DNA of 64,000 nt. Origin: Sphingobacteriaceae bacterium (lineage in GTDB: Bacteria; Bacteroidota; Bacteroidia; B-17B0; Aurantibacillaceae). Below the pieces are notes generated by a model. It made no database searches and was not told where the DNA came from. It was given only the letters and a program-made list of their open reading frames with translations. The position numbers and the translations under genes were made by a program. This document shows, one piece after another, positions 9,309 to 18,209 of this stretch; position 1 is the stretch's first letter; each line of letters starts with the position of its first letter. The stretch covers positions 62,001 to 126,000 of the forward strand of contig CANKBS010000005.1 in assembly GCA_947480015.1 (NCBI GenBank), read 5' to 3'.

Positions 9309-9728
9309 TTATGCTTCCAGCTTTGCTTCTACCGTAATGGTGGCATTATATAATTTTGAAATCGGGCAGTTTTCTTTGGCGTGCGCCACAAGTTCGTTAA
9401 ATTTTTCGATACTAATGCCCGGCACTTTGGCTACCACAGTTAAGTGTGATTCGGTGATTTGACCGGCTGCCGCATCCAAATTAATATCGCAACGGGTATC
9501 GATATTGGTGGGAGGAAAACCTGCGCCGCTTAAATTAAAACTCAACTTCATGCTAAAACAACCGGCGTGCGCTGCTGCTACTAATTCTTCGGGATTAGTA
9601 CCGATGCCACTCTCAAAGCGTGAGCTAAAGGAGTACTGTGCGTTGTTTAATACGGTACTTTGTGTAGAAAGAGTTCCTTTTCCTTCTTTACCGGTTCCTT
9701 GCCAATTGGCATTTGCAAATCTTTTCAT
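9309..9728 (-). CDS. OsmC-family peroxiredoxin
   Basis: Thiol-dependent reductase of organic hydroperoxides in the cytoplasm. The 139-residue protein carries the two catalytic cysteines in the family motifs: AAAHAGCFSMKLS (Cys57) and KENCPISKL (Cys121). Length matches OsmC (about 140). It is monocistronic, ending at the bidirectional terminator shared with the PorG-like gene. OsmC and Ohr subtypes are hard to separate by eye; the AAHAGCF signature favours OsmC. Confidence 0.92.
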   Translation of the reverse strand: MKRFANANWQGTGKEGKGTLSTQSTVLNNAQYSFSSRFESGIGTNPEELVAAAHAGCFSMKLSFNLSGAGFPPTNIDTRCDINLDAAAGQITESHLTVVAKVPGISIEKFNELVAHAKENCPISKLYNATITVEAKLEA

Positions 9729-9933
9729 AAGCGTGTTTTAAGGTTTAATAGTTGATGGTCTAATTGATAATGACATTCCGATTTTTGAATGTTGAGGGCA
9801 AAGGTAAGGAATAATTGAGATTTTAACTGTTAACCGTCATTGTTCAAAATTATTCTCTTAAAGGCGCAATTTTAACAAGGCAACATACAATTCATGCCTA
9901 TCTTTAATCTATCAATCCATTAAATTACGTTGT

Positions 9934-10365
9934 ATGGAAGATCTAAAAAACCCCAATCGGGTAAAGCAAGAAATTGCAAGACGCGTAGAAGAAAAAATTC
10001 AAAGAGAGGAAAATTTTTTGAAGAACTACGACCGCGTATTAAATCACTATATTTTAAATGAATGTCGAAAACCGGGCGATGCCTCTCATGAACACAGGGC
10101 GCATCGCATGATTGGCGACGAACTGATTGAGTTGCGACTGGATACTCTTAATGGAGAAGCCGATGGTATTAAAGTGTTTTTCGAAAAACAAAAAGTGCCC
10201 ATGTATATTTGGTTTAGTCCGAACGTAACCGCCGAAAAAATTGTATTTAAAATTGTATGTCATGGCCGAACAGCCATTGAACAGTATTTGCTGGAAGAAA
10301 TTACAGAAGGTTTTTTACTGGGCATGATTACCGTTAAATACATGAGTCAGTTTAATTACGCTTAG
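9934..10365 (+). CDS. Conserved-looking hypothetical protein, 143 residues
   Basis: Not recognised. It has no signal peptide or membrane segment. The N-terminal third is highly charged and probably helical (EIARRVEEKIQREENFLKNYDRVLNHY), and the rest looks like a mixed alpha/beta fold with the strand-like VPMYIWFSPN. It is likely cytoplasmic. The start ATG at 9934 is the only good choice. It stands alone between divergent osmC and convergent aldo/keto reductase (8 bp apart at the 3' ends). Codon use resembles its neighbours, which supports a real gene. Confidence 0.7.
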   Translation: MEDLKNPNRVKQEIARRVEEKIQREENFLKNYDRVLNHYILNECRKPGDASHEHRAHRMIGDELIELRLDTLNGEADGIKVFFEKQKVPMYIWFSPNVTAEKIVFKIVCHGRTAIEQYLLEEITEGFLLGMITVKYMSQFNYA

Positions 10366-10373
10366 CTAATCTC

Positions 10374-11318
10374 TTATTCTGAAGCAGCCTGAAGCTGTGC
10401 TAAATCGCCGTCATCTAATTTTAAATTAGCAGATAACACCAGTTCTTTTAACTGATCACGGCTGGTTGCACTAACTATAGGCGCTGTAATGGCTTGTTGG
10501 GCCATTAGCCAAGTAAGGGCTACAGTTGCGGCTTTGCTTTTATGTTTTGCTGCCAAATCATCCAAGGCATCTAAGATTTTAAAGCCTTTCGTGTTGAGGT
10601 AGCGATTGGCCCCAGAACCCCGAATACTTTTGTTGCTATCTTTTTCGCTGCGGTATTTTCCGCTTAAAAAACCGGAGGCTAAAGAATAATAAGGAATAAC
10701 TCCTAATTTGTTGTGCAGGCAAACCGATTCAAGTTCACCTTCAAATAAAGCCCGTTCGCATAAATTGTAGTGCGGTTGCAAGCATTCGTAGCGGGGCAAA
10801 TTAAATTTTTTACTGGCATCCAACGCATCCTGTAAACGCTTTGTCGTAAAATTAGAAGCCCCAATAAAACGTACTTTTCCTTCTTTAATCAGTTGTTGGT
10901 ATGCATCAAGGGTCTCTTCCACCGGTGTTTTTTCATCGTCCTTATGACTCTGGTAAAGATCGATGTAATCTGTTTGCAAACGGGTTAAGGAATCTTCAAC
11001 CGCTTTTAAAATGTATTTTTTAGTCAGACCGATTTTCCCACCACCCATATCCATGCCTACTTTGGTGGCAATTACCAATTGGTTGCGATTGCCGCGTTTT
11101 TTCATCCATTTGCCAAGAATAGTTTCCGATTCGCCACCTTGGCCTGTGGCCCAGCGACAATAAACATCCGCGGTATCGATAAAATTAAAATCGGCCGAAA
11201 CAAAGGCATCCAGCAGTTCATGCGATTTCTTTTCGTCAATGGTCCAGCCCAATACATTGCCACCAAAGGCGAGGGGACTAACCAAAAGATTTGATTGGCC
11301 TAGTTGTCTTTTTTGCAT
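10374..11318 (-). CDS. Aldo/keto reductase
   Basis: NAD(P)H-dependent oxidoreductase with a TIM-barrel fold, cytoplasmic. The 314-residue protein shows the catalytic aspartate-tyrosine region (NFIDTADVYCRW, about 46-57), the lysine in VIATKVG (about 83), the histidine in YIDLYQSHKDD (about 127) and the GASNF motif (about 158). The C-terminal segment ending APIVSATSRDQLKEL is the usual cofactor-binding region. It resembles the AKR11/YajO-like group, whose physiological substrates are mostly unknown. It stands alone, and the upstream side is repeat-containing intergenic DNA. Confidence 0.92.
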   Translation of the reverse strand: MQKRQLGQSNLLVSPLAFGGNVLGWTIDEKKSHELLDAFVSADFNFIDTADVYCRWATGQGGESETILGKWMKKRGNRNQLVIATKVGMDMGGGKIGLTKKYILKAVEDSLTRLQTDYIDLYQSHKDDEKTPVEETLDAYQQLIKEGKVRFIGASNFTTKRLQDALDASKKFNLPRYECLQPHYNLCERALFEGELESVCLHNKLGVIPYYSLASGFLSGKYRSEKDSNKSIRGSGANRYLNTKGFKILDALDDLAAKHKSKAATVALTWLMAQQAITAPIVSATSRDQLKELVLSANLKLDDGDLAQLQAASE

Positions 11319-11389
11319 GCGATAAATGTAGGGCGATTTGATGGAATAAAAAATGGTGGGGATAGTAAGGGATCATAAATTCGCTTCAG

Positions 11390-11770
11390 AAATATGTCGT
11401 CTAAAGAAGAGACGCTGATTCCACGATTTTTTTTAAACTAAGGAGTGACGTTAAGTTTGAGTTTCGTTAAATAAAGATCTGCGAAATTTTTTGCCGAAGG
11501 CATGTGCTATATTTTTTTCTTTCTGTGGAATCTGTGGAATCTGTGCAATCTGCGTCAAAAGTGGGTAAAGGAGATTTCGTTGAAGCAGGCGCTGAAGGAG
11601 AGACGCTGATTTCACCTATTTGGCGGAACTATATGCATCAAAGGATGTCTGCGGCATAATTACGCTGATCTGTGCGTCTAAAGTTGGCCGCTGATTCCAC
11701 GGATTTTTTTAAACTTAGAAGTGACGTTAAATCTGAGTTTCACTAAACACAGATCCGCGAAATAAGAACC
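11390..11770. repeat. Dispersed CTGATCTGTG-type repeat cluster
   Basis: No gene in this 530-base gap. Two direct copies of about 74 bases (11414-11487 and 11690-11763) start GCTGATTCCACG and end GATC(T/C)GCGAAA. Between them are TCTGTGGAATCTGTG tandem words and a 43-base segment (11641-11683) whose reverse complement recurs with few changes at about 48339-48382. Such word-like repeats are common in Bacteroidota intergenic DNA; their role is unknown. Confidence 0.65.
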
Positions 11771-11849
11771 CGGAATTGTTAATACTACAATTTGTAGCAA
11801 AGCTTCACTATTAAATGTAGTAGTTTTGTTGTAAGAAAAAACCAATCAC

Positions 11850-12200
11850 ATGAAAACACTCAGCAAAATAGAAAGTTATTTTAAAATGATAGAAGGCATT
11901 CGTTACGATAACCCAAACGGTGGGGCTTATGCTTATGTGCAATATCTGGCTTATTCGAGGGAATTGCTGAGACTATTAAAAGCATTTAAAAAAATGGATC
12001 GTCACATTGAAAAACTGGAGGGGGTGAATTGGTTATTTAATGAATATCTGGCTGTAAAATTTTCGCCGCGTCAGAAATCGATTTTCGAGACTAAGCTCAG
12101 TGAAGTAAAAGAAACCTTTGATGCCATTCGTTATACGATTGCTCAATTGGAAAGAGAGTATCCGGTATCAGGCGTGTTGATTCACAAGGCTGCGGCCTAG
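11850..12200 (+). CDS. Hypothetical helical protein, 116 residues
   Basis: Not recognised. The sequence is predicted to be almost entirely alpha-helical, with Leu and charged residues in heptad-like spacing (LLRLLKAFKKMDRHIEKLEG), suggesting a small helical bundle. There is no signal peptide or membrane segment. A -7 box TAGTTTTG lies at 11821-11828, 21 bases before the ATG, which supports the start. The next gene (12300) follows on the same strand after 99 bp and may be co-transcribed. Confidence 0.65.
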   Translation: MKTLSKIESYFKMIEGIRYDNPNGGAYAYVQYLAYSRELLRLLKAFKKMDRHIEKLEGVNWLFNEYLAVKFSPRQKSIFETKLSEVKETFDAIRYTIAQLEREYPVSGVLIHKAAA

Positions 12201-12299
12201 TTCTACTAATCGGCGTGCAAGGAACCCAATACAGATTCTAAATTAGAATTTTTTTGATTGGGTGGTTTATGAATTTGTAAAATCATAATTTATCATATC

Positions 12300-12887
12300 A
12301 TGGAAGCTCAATTGGGTTTATTTGAGGAGGAAGTCATTCCTCTGGTTAAGAAAAAGGTGATCGAGTACTTTTTGGTGATCAAGCCTGACCGGCATTTAAT
12401 GGATTTAATTACAAACAGTAAGCAGTCTGCAGGTTGCATTGTGCCTTTATCGCGGGAGAATCGCTGGTTACCGCCGCATCTTTCATTAATCCGAATGCAT
12501 GTGCGCCTGGATAGTGATGAGGCCATGATTCATTTGGTTTCTGAGGCTTTAAAAGAGGTTACTAGATTCAAAATTACACTTAGGGGTTTACAGGTTTATA
12601 ATCATGCCCGGGAGCTCAGTTCACTGGTGCTTGGTGTAGGCAATCCCGGACAAGTAGAGGCCTTGTATACTTCTTTAGCTCAGAAATTTAAGTTAAAACC
12701 AACCGCTTATGTTCCGCATATACCAATTTTAAAAACGCTGAATAAAAAGGATCTGGCAGCTTTATATAATTTTATGCCGCAGTTTGATCACCGAGGTTCG
12801 TTTTTATGTGATAAAGTTTTGTTGCTGAAAAAGTCCGGCGAGGAAGGGTCGCGTTACAGACTATTACATGAGGTGGCATTAAAGTAA
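12300..12887 (+). CDS. 2H phosphoesterase / 2'-5' RNA ligase-like protein
   Basis: A 195-residue cytoplasmic protein resembling the 2H superfamily (LigT-like), whose members cleave or join 2'-5' or cyclic phosphodiester bonds using two H-x-T/S motifs. The first motif is seen as PPHLSLIR (His60, Ser62). The second, VPHIPILK, has His140 but Pro142 where Thr or Ser is expected, so activity may be reduced or changed. Overall length and the spacing of 80 residues between the histidines fit the family. The substrate cannot be inferred. Confidence 0.7.
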   Translation: MEAQLGLFEEEVIPLVKKKVIEYFLVIKPDRHLMDLITNSKQSAGCIVPLSRENRWLPPHLSLIRMHVRLDSDEAMIHLVSEALKEVTRFKITLRGLQVYNHARELSSLVLGVGNPGQVEALYTSLAQKFKLKPTAYVPHIPILKTLNKKDLAALYNFMPQFDHRGSFLCDKVLLLKKSGEEGSRYRLLHEVALK

Positions 12888-12963
12888 TTGTAATTTTAAA
12901 TGTTGTCAGATGGCTTACTGACTGTGGTCGATATAATTAAACGACCACACAACCTGTTTCCAC

Positions 12964-14199
12964 TTAGTGACTTTTATTTTTTTCTTCTATCCAGAGCGCC
13001 ATATAACGTGTACTTTGCAAGGTATGGTGCATAAGCATGGCGCCGGTAAAATTAGCAGTACGATGGGCTTGAAGATTCGATTGAATAAGGGTTATAAGAT
13101 CGATGAGTTCTTTTTCATGAACGGTATTTGTAAAATTATCTTGAAGAATTCTAAATCCGTTTTTTTGTGCTTGCTGCCAGTCTGCTTGAGATTGATATAA
13201 ATGGACTGCGGCCTCTGCAAATGCCTGACTTGTGTTTTTAACAGCACCACCCCACGGAAGATCGTTTTGCATGGCTTCAGCACCTATGGCAGTTGTTATG
13301 CTTGGAGTACCGGCCAGCATGGCATCCACCAATTTGCCTTTAATACCTGCACCAAAGCGTAGTGGGGCTAAACAGAGTCGCGCTTGTTGCATGACGGTTT
13401 GCACTGTTTCAGCACGGCCTTTAATTATAAATCCTTCTTTAGCATTAGTTAATTCAAAAACCTTTTGACTAGGGTATGCTCCGTAATTGTGCAATTCGGC
13501 TTTGGGTAATTGTTTACGAATGCGTGGCCAAATATCTGTTTTGAGATACACAAGAGCATCCCAGTTAGGTTCGTGTAAAAAATTACCAATGCTGATAAAA
13601 TGTTGGCGGGCATCAAAAGGAGCTAAAGCCTTTTTTTGTTCTACGGAAATATCTTCCACTATAAAAGGTAAGTAGTGTAAAATGGAGGCATCCATATTAA
13701 GCTGCTCCTTCACTACTTTCATTTCAAAGCTTGAAATAATGAGACTAAGATCGCAGCGATACATACTGGCAAGTTCACGTTTGGCTATGTCGGATTGAAG
13801 ATCGCCGGGTAATACGTTGCGTTTTTCTTTCAAGGCCGTTTGTCGGGCCGCTCGCAAAAAGTGGAGGTCCTCGGTGTCGAGTATTCTTACGGCATTTGGA
13901 CAGACAGCTGCGACCCTCCAGCCAAATTGTTCTTCGCTGGTAAAACGATCAAACAGTACCAGCTGCGGTGCGTGTTCTTTCATAAAAACGTCGAAGCTGC
14001 TATTATTCAAGGTAATGTTAAACGAAGTAATGCCTAATTTATGAAGATCGTCACTAAATTGGGATGTATTGGCAGTACTGGCAAATGAAACCGTATATCC
14101 GGCTTTTAAAAAGACGCTGATCAGGCGCATCATGCGGCTTCCGGCAGCTGACGAAGCAGATTCGGGCCAAACTTTACCAATAATTAAGATTGATTTCAT
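12964..14199 (-). CDS. Glycosyltransferase, GT4-like (GT-B fold)
   Basis: A 411-residue cytoplasmic or peripheral membrane sugar transferase. The N-terminal Rossmann half starts KSILIIGKVWPESASSAAGSRM, and the C-terminal half carries ISIGNFLHEPNWDALVYL, the FIIKGRA segment and the nucleotide-sugar loop LAPLRFGAGIKGKLVDAMLAGTPSI, with the Lys-Glu/Asp region typical of GT-B enzymes. The donor and acceptor are unknown. There are no other polysaccharide genes beside it, so it may act alone. The start ATG is at 14199. Confidence 0.85.
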   Translation of the reverse strand: MKSILIIGKVWPESASSAAGSRMMRLISVFLKAGYTVSFASTANTSQFSDDLHKLGITSFNITLNNSSFDVFMKEHAPQLVLFDRFTSEEQFGWRVAAVCPNAVRILDTEDLHFLRAARQTALKEKRNVLPGDLQSDIAKRELASMYRCDLSLIISSFEMKVVKEQLNMDASILHYLPFIVEDISVEQKKALAPFDARQHFISIGNFLHEPNWDALVYLKTDIWPRIRKQLPKAELHNYGAYPSQKVFELTNAKEGFIIKGRAETVQTVMQQARLCLAPLRFGAGIKGKLVDAMLAGTPSITTAIGAEAMQNDLPWGGAVKNTSQAFAEAAVHLYQSQADWQQAQKNGFRILQDNFTNTVHEKELIDLITLIQSNLQAHRTANFTGAMLMHHTLQSTRYMALWIEEKNKSH

Positions 14200-14452
14200 T
14201 GTGCTAAAGGTAATTATTTAAAAAGAATGGGAATAAAAGGGATTTTGTTTGTTCAGCATGAATCACCTGTATGTGGCTACACCTCCACTGATAACAAGAG
14301 TTTACAATTAAGCAGGGATAAAAACGATGCAAGCCAAATCGATTAAACTCCAAAAATCTTACATATGAAATGCATGAGCCTATTATGAGAAGGGTGGCAG
14401 TTAAAATCTAACGAAATTTGTCTCAGATTATTAACCAATAAAAATAAAAATC

Positions 14453-14599
14453 ATGTTACACTTATTTTCAAAATCAAATCAAATTGAAACCGACGAAGAC
14501 TATCAAGTATCAGAGAACACCATTCTTCTAAAAATATCATTAGGACTTTTAACAGCTATTGTAACTATTTGTCTCTTTGTATTAATCTATCATGTTTAA
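14453..14599 (+). CDS. Small single-pass membrane protein, 48 residues
   Basis: ATG at 14453 opens a 48-codon frame: an N-terminal polar, acidic segment (about 24 residues) and one hydrophobic helix (about residues 25-46, LLKISLGLLTAIVTICLFVL). Its codon use and 58-bp spacing to the next gene suggest it is real and may be co-transcribed with it. No function recognised. Confidence 0.5.
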   Translation: MLHLFSKSNQIETDEDYQVSENTILLKISLGLLTAIVTICLFVLIYHV

Positions 14600-14657
14600 A
14601 AGGGATTAACCATCCCAGTAAGTACACTCAAAAAAATAACCCTTAAAACCGAAACAA

Positions 14658-15227
14658 ATGAAAATCTCCTCAACTAAGTTTAATAAAACAGGTGCAGCAA
14701 GCATCACCAGTAATCGTTTAAAATTTCAAGTAATCCTTTTTCTTGGATTTATATTATCAGCTACTTCCATTCAAGCCGGCCATGGTCGCCGTTTAAAATT
14801 TGATTCTACTTCATGTTTATTAATAGAAGGGAAAATTTTAAATGCCGATCAAGGCATTGATGAGTCATGTGTGGTTGAATTGATCTTAAATAACTCTACT
14901 GTTGATTCGGTTTTATTAAAAAACGGAAAAAGTAATTTCAAATTTGTGTTGAGTAAAAATAAAAATTATGCCATCCGCATTTCAAAAAGAGGTTTTGTGA
15001 GTAAACTCCTTAGCATAGACACCCGCATGTTAAACGAAGAAGAAGTGATTTTTAAATTTGAGTTTGCAACCAAATTAGTAAAAGTTGAGTTTGCAAAAAA
15101 ATTAAATCAGGATGCTTTGGATTGGCCGGTGGCTCTCATAAATTTTGACGGTAAACATCAATGTTTTTCATACGACAGACAATATACCACCCAAATGAAA
15201 CGAAATTTGTATGCAAGTAATAATTAA
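14658..15227 (+). CDS. Exported protein with carboxypeptidase-regulatory-like fold, 189 residues
   Basis: Function not recognised. A late signal peptide or anchor (about residues 22-41, ending ATSIQAG) precedes a beta-rich domain (about 53-120) of the form LIEGKILNADQGIDESCVVELIL...YAIRISKRGFVSKLLSID, which resembles the CarboxypepD-regulatory-like/transthyretin-like domains common in Bacteroidota envelope proteins. The tail is basic and ends MKRNLYASNN. It probably sits in the periplasm or envelope. It follows a 48-residue membrane protein by 58 bp, and the next gene is convergent. Confidence 0.65.
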   Translation: MKISSTKFNKTGAASITSNRLKFQVILFLGFILSATSIQAGHGRRLKFDSTSCLLIEGKILNADQGIDESCVVELILNNSTVDSVLLKNGKSNFKFVLSKNKNYAIRISKRGFVSKLLSIDTRMLNEEEVIFKFEFATKLVKVEFAKKLNQDALDWPVALINFDGKHQCFSYDRQYTTQMKRNLYASNN

Positions 15228-15279
15228 TAGTTTGGGTGATTCAGCTTCGTGCGAAATAAATGAATCGGTACGCACGTAA

Positions 15280-17022
15280 TTATTCTTTTACAATCTTATA
15301 CGTTCTTTCGCTCGCTCCACTAGTCAATCGGAGGTAGTAAATACCCGCACTCAAGGCTTCCAAATCAAGTTCTGCATAATCGGATAGCTTTATTGAATTC
15401 AGATACTTACGACCCAAAATATCTGTAAGCGTTACAATGAAATTGTTTTCTGATGAACGAAGCGATTGAAGATACAAGTGTTTAGTAACCGGATTGGGAT
15501 ATATTTCAAAGCCGTCGGAAGGAGAGGAGGAAATGTTGTTCAATCCCGTTGTAGTAGTTGTCGTAGTAGTTAATACACTAGCCGTTCCGGCCTTAGCAGC
15601 CAATACCTGCATATAATTGAGATTCACAAAATCATTAATGAAATTATGAACCGTGTCAGTTCCGAATGCGAGTTGACCGTAGCTAAAATAACCGCTGATG
15701 TATACATTGTCGGAAGCGTCCACACTAATCCCATTAATGGCATCATCGTAAGAGGTGCCTTTGGTATCGGCGGCAATGACGTTTCCATTGGCGTCGCATT
15801 TTGTGTAAAACAAATCGGACCGTCCGGGAGCGGTGTTGGTAAAATTACTGAGGCCAAGCAAAATGGAACTCCCTTTAAAAAAACCACCTAAATAGGTATT
15901 GCCATTATAACTCATGCTATTTGCCGCGTCATCGCCATCAGAACCAATTGCCTTTGCCCAGAGTAAATTACCGTTGTTGGAATACTTGGCGTAAAAAATA
16001 TCGTTTGTAAAGCCAAGTGGATCGGCGTTAATTAAAGATGTGGATTCAATAGTTACGTTTGCACCATTAAAAGTACCACCTACCAATACATTTCCGGTAT
16101 TATCACAAACCACAGCGCTTCCTTTTAAAGAACCCGTGGTGCTGCCCGAAGTTTTTGCCCAGAGGGGATTTCCCAAAAGATCGAGTTTTGCCGTGAACAA
16201 TTCAGATTGTGCGCCTGTTTTCGTAAGCGTGTCCTGCCCAAAGGGAAGACTAGGACTATCAAAACTGCCGGTAATGATGATTCCTCCCTGACCATCGGCT
16301 GCGATGCCCGTGATACGATCATTGCCACTGCCACCAAATGAACGTCCCCAACTAATGACCGAATTGTCATTTATTTTTACCACAAAGGCTTCTTCAGTAG
16401 TAGGGTAAGGGTTAACCAAATTACACACATTCATAAGCAGATCATGCGTCAGGTAATAACCGGCAATGTAAACGCCGCCTGAGCCTGTGGTACAAATGCT
16501 CAGCGATTTAACATGGGTGTATTCTGCAGCTGTTCTCGCCCATAAAAAGTAACCGGTTTGAGAATATTTCACAACAAAAAAATTACTGACACCTGAATTG
16601 TAGCTGATGCCATAATCGTTGGCTAAATTCTGACCGTCAAAATTTCCGGTGAGATAAATGTATTGCTTGTCATCTACCACTATGGCTGTTGGTCGGTCGC
16701 TTCCCCAGCCATGCAAATTCTTTATCCATTGGGCCTTACCCATCGGATTAAATTTCACCAGAAAAACGTCTTCATTGTTAAACATACAGTTGTTAACCGG
16801 AATGTTGTCAAAATACATTGTCATACATCTGAAATAACCGGCCACATATACATTGCCTGCTTTGTCGCTGGTAACGCAGATGCCTTGCGAAGCGGTGCAG
16901 TCGGTTGTTTTACCCCACAACCAATCTTTTGAGGGCGTGGCGGGGTTATTCGTGTTAATTTGCGCTTTAGTGGTGTGCAGTAAAACCAAAAGAAGAATGC
17001 TGACAAAAAACGAATTTCTCAT
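15280..17022 (-). CDS. SBBP-repeat beta-propeller protein with T9SS type A sorting domain
   Basis: A 580-residue secreted protein. The signal peptide (1-20, ending TKAQ) is followed by about seven to eight SBBP blades, each with a core such as VYVAGYF, IYLTGNFDG, VYIAGYY, IIITGSFD, VLVGGTFNG, TYLGGFFKG and VYISGYF, forming a beta-propeller. A Thr-rich linker (about 490-500) leads to a type A sorting domain from about 508 (FEIYPNPVTKHLYL...AGIYYLRLTSG). It should be exported by T9SS and displayed or released; the ligand is unknown. Propeller repeats can mispair, so copy number may vary between strains. Confidence 0.9.
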   Translation of the reverse strand: MRNSFFVSILLLVLLHTTKAQINTNNPATPSKDWLWGKTTDCTASQGICVTSDKAGNVYVAGYFRCMTMYFDNIPVNNCMFNNEDVFLVKFNPMGKAQWIKNLHGWGSDRPTAIVVDDKQYIYLTGNFDGQNLANDYGISYNSGVSNFFVVKYSQTGYFLWARTAAEYTHVKSLSICTTGSGGVYIAGYYLTHDLLMNVCNLVNPYPTTEEAFVVKINDNSVISWGRSFGGSGNDRITGIAADGQGGIIITGSFDSPSLPFGQDTLTKTGAQSELFTAKLDLLGNPLWAKTSGSTTGSLKGSAVVCDNTGNVLVGGTFNGANVTIESTSLINADPLGFTNDIFYAKYSNNGNLLWAKAIGSDGDDAANSMSYNGNTYLGGFFKGSSILLGLSNFTNTAPGRSDLFYTKCDANGNVIAADTKGTSYDDAINGISVDASDNVYISGYFSYGQLAFGTDTVHNFINDFVNLNYMQVLAAKAGTASVLTTTTTTTTGLNNISSSPSDGFEIYPNPVTKHLYLQSLRSSENNFIVTLTDILGRKYLNSIKLSDYAELDLEALSAGIYYLRLTSGASERTYKIVKE

Positions 17023-17243
17023 ATGATGGGATTTAGGTGAATAAACATACGCGAATGAAAGTATAAAAAATACCCGTATGGTGTTTAACTCAGATGTTAA
17101 AAATGGGAAAGACTAAAGCTCGGATGGAATTGGGTTTACTGTGGTAAGGAATGAAATAAATGACAAATAAAGCCTTAAAAGTATATGCCAGCTAAAATCA
17201 AGTGTTTTTTGGTCGTCACAATTCGACGCGATAAGGCGAAAAA

Positions 17244-17987
17244 TTAGTCGAGGCTTACTACTGATTGACCGGCAAGGTGTTCGGAAGATTGGTTGTTTAA
17301 AGAAGTTGATTTTTTAAGAAGTGTATTATAAAACACCAAACTATTTTCAAATCCCGCGCTGTATAATTTATGGATTTTGGTTCCGGGAAAAAGCTGCTGA
17401 AGGCGTTTAAGCAATACTGCCACTTCTTTTTTATGAAGTGGGTCCTCGGTCATCTTATTATAAATAAGGCAGGAATGTGTGTTGGAAATACGCTTTAAAT
17501 TGCTGAGGTATTCGGGAGAAGAAAAAATAGCAGGCACATTGGCTTCAATAAATAAATCGGAAATAATGAGGTCGTATTTGTTTTCGGTAGTTCTGGCAAA
17601 GTCAAAAGCATCGGCGTGAATAATTTCTAATGAATGAAATTGATCCATATTAAAATGTTTGCGGGCCAATTCGATTACCACCTCGTCTTTTTCAACGGCA
17701 GTAATTGAACCGGTGAATTGATACTTATCGATTAATAGTTTAATGTTTGATCCGGCACCCATTCCTAAAATCAGTACCGATTTAAACTCATACTGACTGA
17801 TTCTTGTTTTTTGGAAGAGCGCATCAAACAATTTGTGCATCCCACCGAATGAATAATTCACGTTTTCGGCATTGAGCAGTAATTTACCTTTGTAGTGTTG
17901 TACTTCTAAATAGGCATTCAGACTTCCTTTTCTTTTTTCGATGGTGATTGGAATGAAGTAACTGAGTAGTTTTTTTAGTTGGTTCAT
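17244..17987 (-). CDS. Spermidine synthase-like methyltransferase-fold protein
   Basis: A 247-residue cytoplasmic protein with an S-adenosylmethionine/Rossmann-type nucleotide loop (VLILGMGAGSNIKLL, about 70-84), an acidic strand end (ITAVEKDEVVIELA, about 95-108) and YDLIISDLFI (about 138-147), the arrangement seen in spermidine synthase-like proteins. True SpeE active-site residues (the GGGDG loop, for example) are not conserved, so polyamine synthesis is unlikely to be certain; a methyltransferase or an orphan SpeE-like enzyme are alternatives. It is monocistronic. Confidence 0.7.
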   Translation of the reverse strand: MNQLKKLLSYFIPITIEKRKGSLNAYLEVQHYKGKLLLNAENVNYSFGGMHKLFDALFQKTRISQYEFKSVLILGMGAGSNIKLLIDKYQFTGSITAVEKDEVVIELARKHFNMDQFHSLEIIHADAFDFARTTENKYDLIISDLFIEANVPAIFSSPEYLSNLKRISNTHSCLIYNKMTEDPLHKKEVAVLLKRLQQLFPGTKIHKLYSAGFENSLVFYNTLLKKSTSLNNQSSEHLAGQSVVSLD

Positions 17988-18135
17988 GGCCGGTACTTTT
18001 TTTAATTTTTAGAAGAGTACCAGTACTTATGATTTATCCGGCCTTCGTGAATTTACTCATAAATTTAGACTCTGGAAGAATTAAAAAGAATGACCTAGAA
18101 CATGCAAATAGCGTGATTTATACAGGTAATAATAC

Positions 18136-18149
18136 GTGACATAAGTCAC
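18136..18149. promoter_or_regulatory. Palindromic operator candidate (GTGAC-N4-GTCAC)
   Basis: A perfect 5-4-5 inverted repeat, GTGACATAAGTCAC, lies 60 bases upstream of the Crp/Fnr regulator start. The spacing is that of Fnr/Crp-family sites, so autoregulation is plausible. It is a single site, with no binding data. Confidence 0.45.
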
Positions 18150-18209
18150 TTATTGGTTTTTTATGACATTTAAACTTAGTTTTACACAATTGCTATAAAA
18201 GCGTCTACC

